Below are positions 1-11,680 of a stretch of 64,000 bases of DNA, piece by piece. Position 1 is the first letter of the stretch. Each line of letters begins with the position of its first letter. The position numbers and the translations under genes were made by a program. The DNA is from Artocarpus heterophyllus (lineage: Eukaryota; Streptophyta; Magnoliopsida; Rosales; Moraceae). The notes beneath the pieces are model-generated. The model did not search any database, was not told where the DNA came from, and saw only the letters and a program-made list of their open reading frames with translations. The stretch spans positions 12,764,218 through 12,828,217 of the forward strand of contig CM046327.1 in assembly GCA_025403435.1 (NCBI GenBank), read 5' to 3'.

Positions 1-576
1 AGGTGACTAATTATGTGATTTTATCGAGCTTAAGCACTCATTAGCTGAGCTGAGATATGCGAATAAGCTCATAACTACTTGGATGGGAACCACAATTAGG
101 ACAATGATGTTAAGTATGTCAGTGAAAACCTCACAGATGGGCGGATGGAAGCTGAAGATCTATATGTTATGAGGAAAATTATGGCAAAATGTCATTCTAG
201 AATGAATATAGAACCAAAAATTATAGATTTTGTGGTCAGATGACCCTGATCTTTAGATAAAAATGATAAAATTAGAATGGAAATAAACCTTATTTTCAAG
301 AATAGCATTTAATGGTAGAATGTTAAACCTTTAAATGAATGAAAACTGCGCTCAAATGTTGAAAGATCAGAGTTGCGCAACAGAAGTATAGTGTACAATT
401 TAAAGAAATATGTCAGTAATATGATGAAAATTATTGGAGTTCCAAGAGGGAGGCGTAGTTTTAGTGAGAAAGTAGTGATTAAGAAAGCTTGTTAAGAACG
501 AAAAAGATAATAAGGGAGATGAACTACCTATGAAGGTGCTAATTTTCGAGGACAAAAATTTTTAAAGAGGGTAAAT
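1..576 (+). mobile_element. 3' internal end of a Ty3-type LTR retrotransposon (partial)
   Basis: This stretch lies directly upstream of a long LTR and ends in a purine-rich tract, as expected for the 3' end of a Ty3 element read on the + strand. The words just before the LTR (a 'ttttcgaggacaaaa' motif, then purines) match the same place in the other Ty3 element of this window (10793-10830, - strand), which suggests related lineages. No coding frame survives: stops are frequent in all frames and I recognise no integrase residues. The rest of the element lies left of the window. It could be a non-autonomous relative. Confidence 0.6.
562..576 (+). other. polypurine tract of the Ty3 element
   Basis: A purine-rich run (ttaaagagggtaaat) sits immediately before the LTR start TGTAACACCC. 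In LTR retrotransposons this is the primer site for plus-strand DNA synthesis. Position and base content fit; the tract is slightly degraded by T residues. Confidence 0.6.
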
Positions 577-3129
577 TGTAACACCCGAGAATTTCTAATG
601 CATTAAAAAAGGCATTAAGTTAAGGATTATATTAAGACAAAAAATACAATTTAAGGAAAACTACTATATAATAACATGAAAAATTATACAGTATTAGAGT
701 AATGCAATGTAAGAATTAGACTGTTTAAGATCACACAGTACAAAAATTGGGTCGTTCAAGTTAAAGCAGTATAGGAATAATAATGTTTAGAGAATGTGGA
801 GGAATAAGAAATGTCATGTTCGGCCTCCAAAAATTAACTAGAGGCAACTAAAATATTTTATACAATCAAGGAATATGTTTTTGCACTGATTTTACCATGG
901 TAGTATAAGAAAAATACTGTGTGGTGAAAAATTACACTGTGTAAATTTTGGGTCCCACCAAGTGGACACCCATTAGCTTTTTAGTGGGCCACCAAGCCAT
1001 GAAATGTAGCCCAATCACATCATGCCACATGGTAGCCTAATGGGTTACCATGAGTCATCCATTAGATAAGTATGCATTTAATGTTGATTTTAGCCAAAAA
1101 AATCCTCTTTCTTCTCCAAGACTCACGGCAGCCATGGTTGAAGCTCTCCCAAAATTTTTGAACTTCCCATCTTAGCAAAAATAACCCCATTTAAGTTCAA
1201 GAGGCAAAGTTCAAAGGATTTTAATAAGTTTTAAGGTAAAATTCTTAACTTTTTTCAAGGTTTTTCATGGTTTTTCTTGGGTTAAGGAAGGAAAGTTAAT
1301 TCAAAGCATTTTTGTGTGAGAAATGCTTAGGAAAAAGGCTTTAAAGGGTTAGAAACCAAAAGTGCTATTTGGGGTAAGTTTTGAATTTCAAAGTTTTGAA
1401 ATTATGTGATTTTTAATTTGATTTTTATTCTTTCAAAGGTATATGGGTTTTCAAGCAAAGTTTTGCTTAAATCCCATAGATACATGAATTATGGCATGGT
1501 GATGTTGTGAAAATTTAGGTTTTATTGTGCAAAATGCTAGTTTTTGCAAAAAGTTAGTTTTGTAAAAAGTGTTATTTTTGTAATTTTAGTACTAATTTTG
1601 CAAAAACGATGAGTGGGCATGAAAATGATTCAAACAAGGGTTGGAACTGCCTATGCAGGGGTAGATTTATTGTTTAAAAATGGATTTTTACAAAAATGGC
1701 CCAAGGACTAAATTGAAAGAAAAAGTTCTTTCTCGGTAGAAATAAAAAATGCCCAAAACACAATTTTGAAAAAGTTACAATATGAAAGTTGTAGATCTAG
1801 ATGAAGCTGTTAGGCTTCGTGAACAGTTCATCGAAAATTTTAACCGTTTGTGAGATTTTAATTTTACAAGAATTTGTTAAAATGGGAAAAATTTTAAAAG
1901 GGCAAAAATCTCATTTTTTCAAAGGATTTTGAATATGGTACTTTGAGTAAAAATGTTCCTCATGAAAAATGGGGACTAATGGTGTAAAAATATTATTTTT
2001 GATTATAGGAACAAAAATGCAAATATTTTTGTATTGGGGCCAAAATTGTAAATTGTGTGAAAACTGGGTTTTTATTAGAGAACGTTGGTTTTCTATACTG
2101 CTATAGGCAGTAAGTATTATAGATGCTAAGTCTTAAGGATTTAAAGTTCAGCAGATGAATGAATGAAAGAAAAAGAGTTAAGGTCAAAAAGGTCATTTTA
2201 CGAAAGTGGCCAAAACAGACTCGAAACGCCTGATGTCAGGAAATACTCCTTAGTGCAGATTTTTTCCGTAATATGTAAGTAATGAGACATTAAAGTTAAG
2301 CAATGCGTTTTATAGAATTACGAAGTTGATGAAAAACCCAGAAAGGGTAAAAAATTTCATTTTTACAAAAACGGCTGGAACGGAGTCGAACACTCCGATT
2401 TAACATAACGTTTTTAGACGAAAAATGTTCCGTAATACGTTAAGTAACATAACCGTCATGTGTGACGAGAGATTTAATAAGGGATGTTTAAGTAAAAGAA
2501 AAATAACCCCGGTGGGTTATAAGGCTAAGTGAAGGAAAGGTAAACTGATGGTTTATAAGGTTAAGTAAAGACAACGGTAGACTGATAGTATACCAAGTTA
2601 TGAAAAAGGAATGAATGGTTAATGTTTATGTTTTATTTTCAATCAAGTGGATTGATAAAAAGAAAGATAATTAATGAGTCAGCTGTCATATGATCAAGAC
2701 ACAGAAGCCGACCAAAGCAAGAAAAAGGAACGAGAAAGGAACGAAATAGAGAACGCTAGGGCATAGTCTGGGTAAGCTTAGACTTCACCTACAGCATGAA
2801 GTAAATAGTTTTTAAATGCTTACATATGCAATTGTAAATGAGTTTGCGATGGTTTTGCAAGTTATCTTTAAAGTATATTTGCATTTATTATGCAAAAAAG
2901 TTCTAAAGTACAAAATAAGATTTGCAATGAATTTGCAACCGTTATGTTTAAAGCCTATTTGCATATTGATATGCATGAATGTTATGAACTATGATTGGTG
3001 TATGTATTATAAATGTGCCATGACTTATAGTATTATATGAATAAAACATGAAATAGTTGCTATCCAAAGAAGAAAAATGATAGCAACTTGACAATATGAA
3101 AGTATGAACGACAAGTGTATGTATGAAAC

Positions 3130-3360
3130 GAACGACATGAGTATGAGTAATATGTGAAAGCATGAAATGTGAAAGTATGATATGAACGACATGAGTATGA
3201 GTAATATATGAAAGCATGAAATGTGAAAGTATGATATGAACGACATGAGTATGAGTAATATGTGAAAGCATGAAATATGAAAGTATGAAATGAACGACAT
3301 GAGTATGAGTAAAATGTGAAAGCATGAAATGAGAAAGTATGATATGAATGATATGTATAT
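3130..3360 (+). repeat. 54-bp tandem repeat within the LTR
   Basis: The word 'gaacgacatgagtatgag' recurs at 3130, 3184, 3238 and 3292, with a diverged start at 3346: four units at an exact 54-bp spacing plus a partial unit. The open frames that run through it on the - strand are by-products of a repeat whose length is a multiple of three. Confidence 0.9.
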
Positions 3361-3959
3361 GTATGATATGTTTATGAATATGATAAGTAAGTATGATACT
3401 TGTACGAGCGAATGATATGAAATTGATGCTTGTTAGTTAGAATATAACAAAATATAGTATATAAGTGCAATACCATGAAGTGCATAATAAACATGCACAA
3501 TAAGGTCCATAAGAAACCCATTAATGATATAATCTCCAATTTGCCTATAGGAAACTACAAAAATTACTATAGGACATCCTAGGTTCGATTAGAAATCCTG
3601 AGAACGATTTAGATAATTAAATAGAATTTGAAAAATTTCTCGTGACCAACAGAGAGGTCACAAGAGCAGAGCCAAGAGAGAGATATGAAAAGTTAAGCTC
3701 TATTATGACCTTTAGAAGTTTTCAGACAAGTACTTAAACATGTTCTAGATAATCATTATCCATAGTCTAGAACGACTAGATGATAAAAGACCTATAGATT
3801 GAACAATAAAAAGATGAACTTACTGGCTGGCCTCTATGTACCAGATTATGATCTAGATGCGGATGTGCAACCTAGATATGAAATATGATTAGTATGAGTC
3901 TTGCATTTTGATAAAGCATAATGTTTATAATTTAAGTTATAAGTTTTATGAAGTATTTG

Positions 3960-4330
3960 TTATGTAATATGTTGCATTTGTATGCAATATGTTTTAGAAT
4001 AAAAGTTATGATTTGCAATATGTGATTGCGATATATATTGCATTTGTATGCAATATGATTCAGAATAAAAGTTATGATTTGCAATATGTGATTGCAATAT
4101 ATATTGCATTTGTATGTAATATGATTCAGAATATAAGTTATGATTTACAAAATGTAATTGCGTTATATGATGCATTTATTATGTAATGAGTTGCATTTGT
4201 TATGCAATAAGTTTCAGAGTACAAATTATGATTAGCAAAATATGTTTACATTTTATGTTGCATTTGTTATGCAATAGATTTTAAAGTACAAGCTATGATT
4301 TGCAAGTGTATTTGCATATAATGTGGTTGC
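3960..4330 (+). repeat. about 66-bp tandem repeat within the LTR
   Basis: Units built around 'tgcatttgtatgcaatatg' followed by 'aagttatgatttgcaa' repeat with a spacing near 66 bp from 3973 and become diverged after about 4170. Related 'tttgcaa' words at 2815-2960 suggest the same unit once extended further left. Confidence 0.8.
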
Positions 4331-4739
4331 ATTTGATGTGCTTACTAAGGTTAATAAGAAGGTAACATAAAGTGAAAAGAAAGTGTCATACCAGCCTACT
4401 CGTTGTGAGGTAATGAAAGTAAAATTAAAGTTTAACCTCCCAGATGTGAGGTACACGATCTCGAAGTTCGATGGTCTTAAGTCTTCCACAAGGAAAGCAT
4501 CATGTTTATGATCTCATGATTAAAGATGTTGGTACGAACACTAAAAGTTGTAAGATAAAGAAAGTTAAGGAACAAAAGGTGGAAAGTTAAAGTCAGATAT
4601 GGAAAGTTAAAGTGTAAGATAAGAAAAAATAAGGAACAATGATAGAAGGTCAAAGTAAGAAAGAATGTTCATAAGATGCTCATAATCGTAAGCTCATAAT
4701 TGAGCATAAATGAAAACATGCACGTGATTGTATTTGATT

Positions 4740-5190
4740 TGTTTATTATGAAACATTTATACGCTATGAAAAAAATTTTGAGGAATGTTTTATATTAAAT
4801 GTCTATGAAAACATAAATGACGTTATGAAGAGCAATCTGAGGATTGTTTTATGTTAAATATTCTATGAAAAGCGTTTATAAAAAATGTTATAGAGATTGC
4901 TTTAGAAAAACGTTTATGAGAAACGTTTTAGGAATATTTTATGAAAAATGTTTATAAAAAGTGTTTATGATAAAAGTTTTAAGAAAAAGCTTATAAATGA
5001 CGTTTTACGAAAAGCATTCTAAGGATTACTACATGTTAAGTGTTTTATAGAAAACGTTTATGAGAAACGTTCTAGAAAAGCTTTATGAAGAGTGTTTATG
5101 AAAGTCGTTTATATAAATGTCTATGGAAAATAGTAATGATATATGTTTTAAGAGAAAGGCTTTCATGAGAAAAGTTTTTAAAACATATTT
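4740..5190 (+). repeat. degenerate short-unit repeat within the LTR
   Basis: Many imperfect copies of words like 'aaacgtttatgagaaacgtt' and 'ggattgttttatgttaaa' follow each other with variable spacing. This is a third repetitive block in the same LTR, more decayed than the other two. Confidence 0.6.
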
Positions 5191-5750
5191 AAATGTTTTG
5201 TGAGATTTTGTTTGAACTTATTGAGCGAAAGCTCATAAAAAGTTTCTTCATGTTGTAGGTAGTTTTATAGGCGACCAGTAGGACCCGTTAGAAGAGCTGG
5301 GTGCTGCGGAGGACGGATGCGAGGATTTAGGTATGAATACCACTACAGTAATGCTCCCGTTGTTTAAAAGAAATATTTTCCACTATTTAATATAGTGTTA
5401 TCAAAGTTTTAAGAAAAAAAACAAAGTTTGAAGAAATATTTCCAAGTTTTAAGATACAGTTTATGAATTGTTTAATATAATTATAAAGTTAAGTTTTAAG
5501 CAATGTTTTAGTAAATGTTTCTTATTAAGTCTTAAGAAACGATTTGAATTGGTTTTAAAGTCAAGTGTTGAGCAAGGTCTCGACATGAATAGCGACAGAT
5601 GTCGCAACAGTTTTTAAGTACGTTTAAAGAATCTGATATGTTTAAAAAAGAAAAAAAATATTTTAGTATTTTTCTTACTAAGTAAGATTATTGTTTAAGT
5701 AATGACGTTTAAGTAAGTAAAATGATTGCCTGACAAGGCAGGTCATCACA

Positions 5751-6380
5751 GGGATGGTCTTATAATCAGTTTTCCTTGAAAACAAGCAGCACATGAAAAA
5801 TCTTTTGGGCAAAAGAACCTTTTGGTCCTTTCAAGGATATCCATTTGAATTTTCTATAATCCTTCGCATCATTCTCGAACCTGAATGACCTAAATGGTCG
5901 TGCCAAATGTTAAATTCCTTGAATCTTTGGATTATTGGTTCATCACCACATAGGATTCAATTAAATTTATAAACGTATAATATAATCCAGAAGAGTATGC
6001 TGGCAGCTTTACCAATATTTGTTTCTTTCATGAGACATTAGACGTAATACAAAGATATTAATGTCTTTCTTACTTGTTGTCTCAATATGATAACTATTAT
6101 GAAGTATATCTTTAAAACTTAGTAGATTTCTTTTTAATCTATTAGAATACATAACGTCATTAATTATAAACTTTTTGCCACTAGGTAGTAATATATTAGC
6201 TCTAGCGAAGCCTTCAATGGGATTTGCAACACCAAATATTGTACTAACATTAACTTCAGTTAATGTAAGATTGGAAAAATATTTATTATCTTTGAGAATA
6301 GTATGTGTTGTTCCACTATCTATTAGGCAAAAGGGTTCACCATTAACTTTAATATCGGTGGAATGATTTTTGAAATCCAT
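5751..6380 (-). pseudogene. copia protease and GAG-pre-integrase remnant
   Basis: On the - strand 6380-6009 encodes a retropepsin-like stretch with the active-site motif LIDSGTTHT, so the catalytic Asp is kept, followed by SFKDI. Further on (about 5990-5760) the text resembles the GAG-pre-integrase domain, ending near a 'CAACFQGKL' zinc-binding region. Stops and frameshifts interrupt it. The domain is cut at 5751 by the Ty3 LTR. In an intact element this polyprotein segment matures the capsid and leads into the integrase. Confidence 0.75.
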
Positions 6381-6679
6381 GTCATTTCATGAAAAATAAA
6401 ACAAAAAGATAAGAAAAAAATATACTAAACACAATCCTTTTTTTTTTGTAAGAAAACATATGGAGATTACAAAATATAATAAAAGCACACCGAAATTACA
6501 AGCACACTAAAATAAAAACACATCGAAACATACTAAAAATTATGATCACACAAGAAATAAAAATAAATTGAAAATAACACACTAGGGATAGATTGGTGGG
6601 AGAACATCTTTTCAAGCCATATTGATGTTTCCCTTACTAATTAAATTCTTAAAATTTCCATCATTGTTCTCAAAGAAAT

Positions 6680-7711
6680 CTGCAACGTCCTAGTCTATAA
6701 AATCTATAGGATCATGATGTTCAACAAAGTTCATCTCAACAAAGTTTGCCTCTGCACCTTTTCCTTTCTCTTTCAAGGAAGCTTGGTAAAGATCAACAAA
6801 ATGTTTAGACGTGTTACATGTACGTCTCCAATGTCCTTTCATGCTACATCTATGGCAAGTATCTTCATTGTTCTTGGGAGCTTTATTTTTAAAACCTTTT
6901 TCTTCTTGTTTCTCCTTATTCTTCTCTTATTTTTGATGGTGAGATGTAATTTTCTTGAAATTTGGTGAGTTTTGGTTATAATAACCACAACTACGACCAC
7001 GACCACGACCGCGACCGCGACACGTCCACCATGCCGACCATGCCCAGGATCCTCAACATATGTCGCACTTGCTTCAGGTTATGGCGTTGATCCAGTTGGA
7101 TGATATTGATGATTGTTCATCAACAATTCTTTAGTTTGTTCGACAATGAGAAGACATGATATTAATTCAGAATATTTTTTAAAGCCTCACTCTTGATATT
7201 ACTATTGCAAAAGCAAATTAGAGTCATGAAAGTGGAGAATGTTTTTTCTAACATATCTTCATCAGTAACACTTTCTCTGCATAATTTTAATTGAGAAGTA
7301 ATTTTGAATATTATAGAATTATACTCACTTACAGTTTTAAAATCTTGCAGTCGTAAGTGCATCCAATTGTAGCGAGCTTTAGGAAGAATTACAGTGGTAG
7401 TCATACATTTCCTTTAAATTATTCTAAAGGACATGTGGATCTTTTACCATCAAATATTCAGTTTTTGATCCTTTATGGAGATGAGGACGAAGGAATATCA
7501 TTGCCTTTGCACAATCCTGTGAGGATGCGTCATTTCCTTGTTTTATTGTATTTCCAAGGTTCATAACATCAACTTGGATCTCAGCATCAAGAGTCCATGC
7601 CAAATAATTTTTGCCAGAAATATCAAGAGCAACGAACTCGAGCTTTGTGAGATTCGACATTATGATAACTACTTTATAACAAATATAAGTTAAAGTTAAT
7701 AAAAATAGCAT
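6680..7711 (-). pseudogene. copia gag remnant
   Basis: Two frame pieces on the - strand (7711-7424 and 7404-7162) encode consecutive parts of a copia gag of the UBN2/DUF4219 type: an N-terminal 'LDISGKNYLAW' stretch, then 'ARYNWMHLRLQDFKTVSEYN'. Near 7040-6970 there is a Gly/Arg-type linker from a repeated cgaccacgacc-like sequence. About 6862-6816 encodes a zinc knuckle CHRCSMKGHWRRTC, spacing C-X2-C-X4-H-X4-C. Breaks between the pieces make it a pseudogene. Confidence 0.85.
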
Positions 7712-8457
7712 CCATGATTTAAAAATTACAACAATATACTATTGTGACCATAATACATAATGGGAAAAAAACAATAAGTACCATAATCATCAAATAAATA
7801 TATCAATAATATGACAATTCAGTAATAATCATGAATTCATCAATTAATGGTAAATTAAAAAAAATGACAATATAAAATGAAGATAAAACATAATAGCTAT
7901 TAGTTAATAAATTCATTTCTAATAATTATAACGCATTTAAAATACATATAATGCATAAATGTCAACTACTACAAGCAGGCATATTTATATTGAATGATAA
8001 TACTACGAAATTAAAGCAATGTTGTTATTACAAATACATAACATGCATGAATTAATTACCATGGACATAAAAAAAATAACAACGGAAAAGCTCGACAAAA
8101 CCTCATATTAAAGTATGAAAATCAAAAGTTATTGATCAGAATAACCACAATCATCTATGAATGATATATAATAAGATTCAAGTTACAAAAATGTTGAAAT
8201 ATAAAGTTAATGGCAAGAAAGATTTCAAAGACTATATAATATATATATATGTCTATATATATATATGAATATATGTTTGCAATAATTAAGTATATAGATA
8301 TATAATATTACAAACGTAAATATGTGAAAAATAGATAATTAGAATGCTTAAAACAAAGTCATGAATATATAGTATGATAAAAAAACATATATAAGTGGAC
8401 TACCTTCAAAGAATGTGTTTGAATGAATCGCAAATACTTAAAGAAATCACAGTAGAA

Positions 8458-8470
8458 CTCGTGCTGATAA
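8458..8470 (-). other. primer-binding site of the copia element
   Basis: The - strand reads TTATCAGCACGAG close after the LTR end ...ATTACA. This is the form seen in plant copia elements that prime from an internal part of initiator tRNA-Met. Position between LTR and gag fits. Confidence 0.65.
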
Positions 8471-8472
8471 CT

Positions 8473-8821
8473 TGTAATAAAACAAAGCAAAGTATAACAA
8501 AAGACTAAAGAAAACAAGAGAGAAAGCACAAGAGGAAATGAGAGACAAAGTATCTTTCTATTCTTTTACTTATGAGAGATAAACATACAAGCTTAGCACA
8601 ACCTCTATTTATAGGCCAAGAATCATAACTAAAGATAATAGCAATAGACATAACTTACATAGGTTACATATACAATTAAGAAAGACATAATATACAATAT
8701 TAAGAGGGATTTAATGGTGTGGTCTAAATGTGAATTGTAAATATGCAATAAAACCTTTACATGTAACTCATGTCATACCAAAAGGTGGCATCCACACACA
8801 AACACACACACATGATTCACA
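8473..8821 (-). mobile_element. 5' LTR of the copia element (outer end uncertain)
   Basis: On the - strand the LTR ends ...ATTACA at 8473, next to the primer-binding site. A TATA box (CTATAAATAGAGG, 8602-8614) is present, as expected for the LTR promoter. A possible TG start is TGTGAATC at 8821, but the partner LTR is not in the window, so this end is a guess. A CA-rich microsatellite lies at 8792-8812. Confidence 0.5.
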
Positions 8822-8869
8822 ATACTCTTTTTGTTCTCAAGATGATTTAAAACTTTTTGTTCGTGGCTT

Positions 8870-9030
8870 AGATTTGCTAGTAAATACCATTAAATATAGT
8901 ATTTTTTTTTGTTTTCGACGACGTCGTTTGTGCTTTCTTGTAATGTTTTAGGTAAATTTTTGTATTTTTGCATAGAAATACGATATTACTAGAGTAATAT
9001 TATTTTTCTCGGTGCTGCTGTGTTGGTGAC
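8870..9030 (+). repeat. 86-bp satellite-like repeat, left block
   Basis: The words 'ggtaaatttttgtattt' and 'tggtgacgtcact' match the monomer that is clearly tandem at 24852-25130. One to two decayed monomers are present, ending where the Ty3 LTR fragment begins. This suggests the Ty3 element was inserted into an older array. Confidence 0.55.
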
Positions 9031-10792
9031 GTCACTCGTACTAACGTTCCGATTAAACCTTTCTTGTTATAAGATATGAGCCGGCTCTATGTCCTATTAG
9101 AGCGATGTTTAATTGTCAACTAATACCTTAACTATTTTATGCTTCTAACTTCGACAAACTATTGTTGAACCTTACACTAGTTTTTCATTTATCATAGCAT
9201 AAAGCATTTTTCCTTAAAAGGGTTTAAGGCTCTTTTTTGAATCATTTCTAAAGCTTTATAGTTGAATTTCATAACTTAAAATTCGTTTAGTTTATTATGA
9301 ACCTCGTTTTACAGCCATAACAGTCTCAATAAGAAATACAACTTTTGCATTCTAAACTCTTTCAAAAACAAACACTTTTAGAGATGTTTTAAACTAATTC
9401 CTTAAATAGCTTATTTGAGAATCATTGTTTTACTACTTGATTCATTTGAAAGATGTAGAAAGTTTCTCCATCAAAGATGTTTGTCTCAATGTTTCCAACA
9501 AAACTCATGTTAAGCTTAAAGACTAATTCAGCCTCTAAATATCTCAAAACATAGATCTTTGAAATCCATAGATCTTTGAAATCCATTGTACTTTTTGTGA
9601 CAACAAAAAGTGCAATGGTTTAGCTCTTTTATTTTTGCTTGTTTATGTTTTAACGTTGATCTTTTTGACATACCCTCAAATATATGAAAGACAACCTAGC
9701 CATATCATATGGTTTTCCTTTTATACCATAATCCATAACATTTGTCAAACACTTGGTATGTATGAGTACTCAAAACATGATCTTTTTTAGGGTTATATTC
9801 AAAAGTTCCCAAAACACTTGTGTCCTCTTCAACAATCATAAACCTCTTATTCTCCATGAAAAATAGGTACACAACACACTTTAACCATACTCAAACATAG
9901 CCAATAAGAACTCCTTTAAACATCAAATTCCATAAAACATACCCATTGAAAGTTGGGGTTTTTACCTTAAGATCTTCTTGAAAACTTCTCTAGAGTGATG
10001 TGCCTTAATTCTAAAGATAATTAATGGCTGGAACTTAAAAAAAATTAAAGAATTAAGGTTTTATAGTGAGAGAGTTTTAGAGAAATGGCGGAGAAAGCAA
10101 GGTTTTGAATTTCACCAAGGGTTAGAGAATTTATAGGCCAAATCTAGTTGCATTTTTGTAAATAAAATGGTCTGAATTCTTACCCCCGCCTAAAGCCCAC
10201 AAAACTATTAAGAAAAGTGTGGAATTTTCCATACTTTTTAGAAAAAAAGTCAAACTTTTACTTTGACTTTTCAATCTAAATTTATACTGTGAAAAATTTT
10301 TCTCATTCTGTCAGTATGCCTCCTACAACCTTTCGCTAGCTTCCACATTCTTCCATGATTATCCATACTTTTTATTCAATTAAATTCCTATACTACATTA
10401 TTTTATATCAATAATTCTTATGTTGTATTTCTGTTGTAGAATCTATGATATTAGATTCTTTAACAGTTTTACTTCTAGCTTTCTTTTTACCTACTTATCA
10501 TTTAACTTTTATCTTAATGTCTTTATATATTCACTCATAAATACTTGTCAAAAAATTTGAATTTAACAAAAATCCTTACGTCATTAAAATCATCATATAA
10601 GCACTTAACAAATTTTTGAGTTCAAACTCATAAAATTCGTTTGCATGAAATACATCATAATTTATTAAGATTTACACATATTTCATTTTAATTACAAAAC
10701 TTCATATTTATATGAAATTCCTATGAAAATTCATTATTTAAATCTTGTTTTAGTTATAGACTTAAACTAATGAATTTTTCTTAGATGTTACA
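9031..10792 (-). mobile_element. truncated 3' LTR of the Ty3 element
   Basis: On the - strand it begins TGTAACATC at 10792, just after a purine-rich tract (about 10793-10812), and matches the outer 1.7 kb of the 5' LTR. The match stops at 9031, whereas the 5' LTR runs on for a further 0.9 kb to the primer-binding site. The distal end of this LTR is therefore lost, and satellite-like sequence abuts it directly. Confidence 0.75.
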
Positions 10793-10870
10793 ATCTACCT
10801 TCCTTAGAAATTTTCGTCCTCAAAAATTAAAATAACTTTGGGTAGTTCTTTCTCATTCATCTTCTTGTTC

Positions 10871-11680
10871 CTAGGCTGCTTCTTCTAATTCATAGTTTCG
10901 CCATGGAACCTTAACAAGAGGTATGGTCTTGTTTCTTAAAACCTTTTCGTCTGGTGCTAAGATTTTAATTGGCTTTTCCTCATAAGAAAAATCTTCACTG
11001 ATTTTGATGGGCTCGTACTCTAACACATGCGATGGATCATGCACATACTTTTTCAGCATCGATACATGAAATATTTTATGCACAAATGTCACTTCTAGAG
11101 GTAAAGCTATCTTATAGGCAACATTGCCTACCCTTTTGAGTATTTCAAAAGGTCCTATATACTTTGGACTTAGTTTTTCTTTCTTTTCAAATCTCATTAC
11201 TCCCTTCATTGGAGCTACTTTAAGGAAAATCAAATCTCCAACTTGAAATTCTAAAGGCTTGTGTCGTCTATTAGCATAATTCTTTTGACGACTATGTGTG
11301 GTCTCCACTTGTTGATGGATCAACTTAACGTCTTTAGTAGTTTTTTGGATAAAGTCTGTGGTTGACAATGCTTTTTTTCTAGTTTCATACAATGAACTAG
11401 AGATCTATACTTTCTTCCATAGAGAGCTTCGTGTGGCACCATGCCAATTGAGGCATGATAACTTTTATTATATGCAAACTCTATCAATGGAAGTTTATTG
11501 TTCCATTTTCCTTTAAAATCCATCACACAAGATCTCAGCATATCTTTCAAAATTTGGATAGTTCTCTCAATTTGACCATCTGGTTGGGGATGAAATATTA
11601 CACTAAAGGAAAGTTTTGTACCCATTGCTTGATGGACATTCCTCCAAAATTTGGATGTAAAGCATTCTCGATATTCAATA
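10871..11680 (-). pseudogene. Ty3 integrase core end and C-terminal region (remnant)
   Basis: Frames at 11625-11320 and 11392-10871 give the end of the integrase core (HPQPDGQIERTIQILKDML, then WNNKLPLIEFAYN) and the C-terminal domain (LSPKYIGPFEILKRVG, then FHVSMLKKYVHDPSHVLEYE). The tail 'LRNKTIPLVKVPWRNYELEEA' (split here as IPLVKVPWRNYELEEA) is the degenerate chromodomain-like end seen in Tekay/Del-type chromoviruses. The two frames overlap through a frameshift near 11350. The plastid fragment cuts the core just upstream, at FTSKFWRN. Confidence 0.85.

Larger units (their letters stand above)
577..5750 (+). mobile_element. very long (5.17 kb) 3' LTR of a Ty3-type retrotransposon
   Basis: The LTR begins TGTAACACCC just after the polypurine tract and ends ...GGTCATCACA at 5750. 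It has the usual TG...CA ends and the 'TGTAACACCC ... GGTCRTYACA' form typical of plant Tekay/Del-like chromoviruses. At 5751 the sequence switches abruptly to copia coding sequence read on the other strand, so this Ty3 element landed inside an older copia element. Bases 5751-5755 (gggat) would be one copy of the target duplication; the other lies off-window. The LTR contains at least three internal tandem-repeat blocks, which may explain its unusual length. The 5' LTR is off-window, so the boundary is inferred from motifs only. Confidence 0.7.
5751..8821 (-). mobile_element. 5' part of a decayed Ty1/copia retrotransposon
   Basis: Read on the - strand from right to left this shows an LTR, a primer-binding site, gag with a CCHC zinc knuckle, a protease remnant and the start of the GAG-pre-integrase region. 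It is cut off at 5751, where the Ty3 LTR is inserted; the missing integrase, reverse transcriptase and 3' LTR should lie beyond that Ty3 element, left of the window. Several frameshifts and stops make it non-functional. The gag words identify it as the common plant copia family whose gag begins MSNLTKLEFVALDISGKNY. Confidence 0.85.

Noticed and set aside
2948..3325. Open frames on the - strand with a repeated amino-acid pattern (HTHVVHIILSHFMLS)
   Set aside because: They are produced by a 54-bp tandem repeat (a multiple of three) inside an LTR, and two frames are open at once. No start context or family supports a protein.
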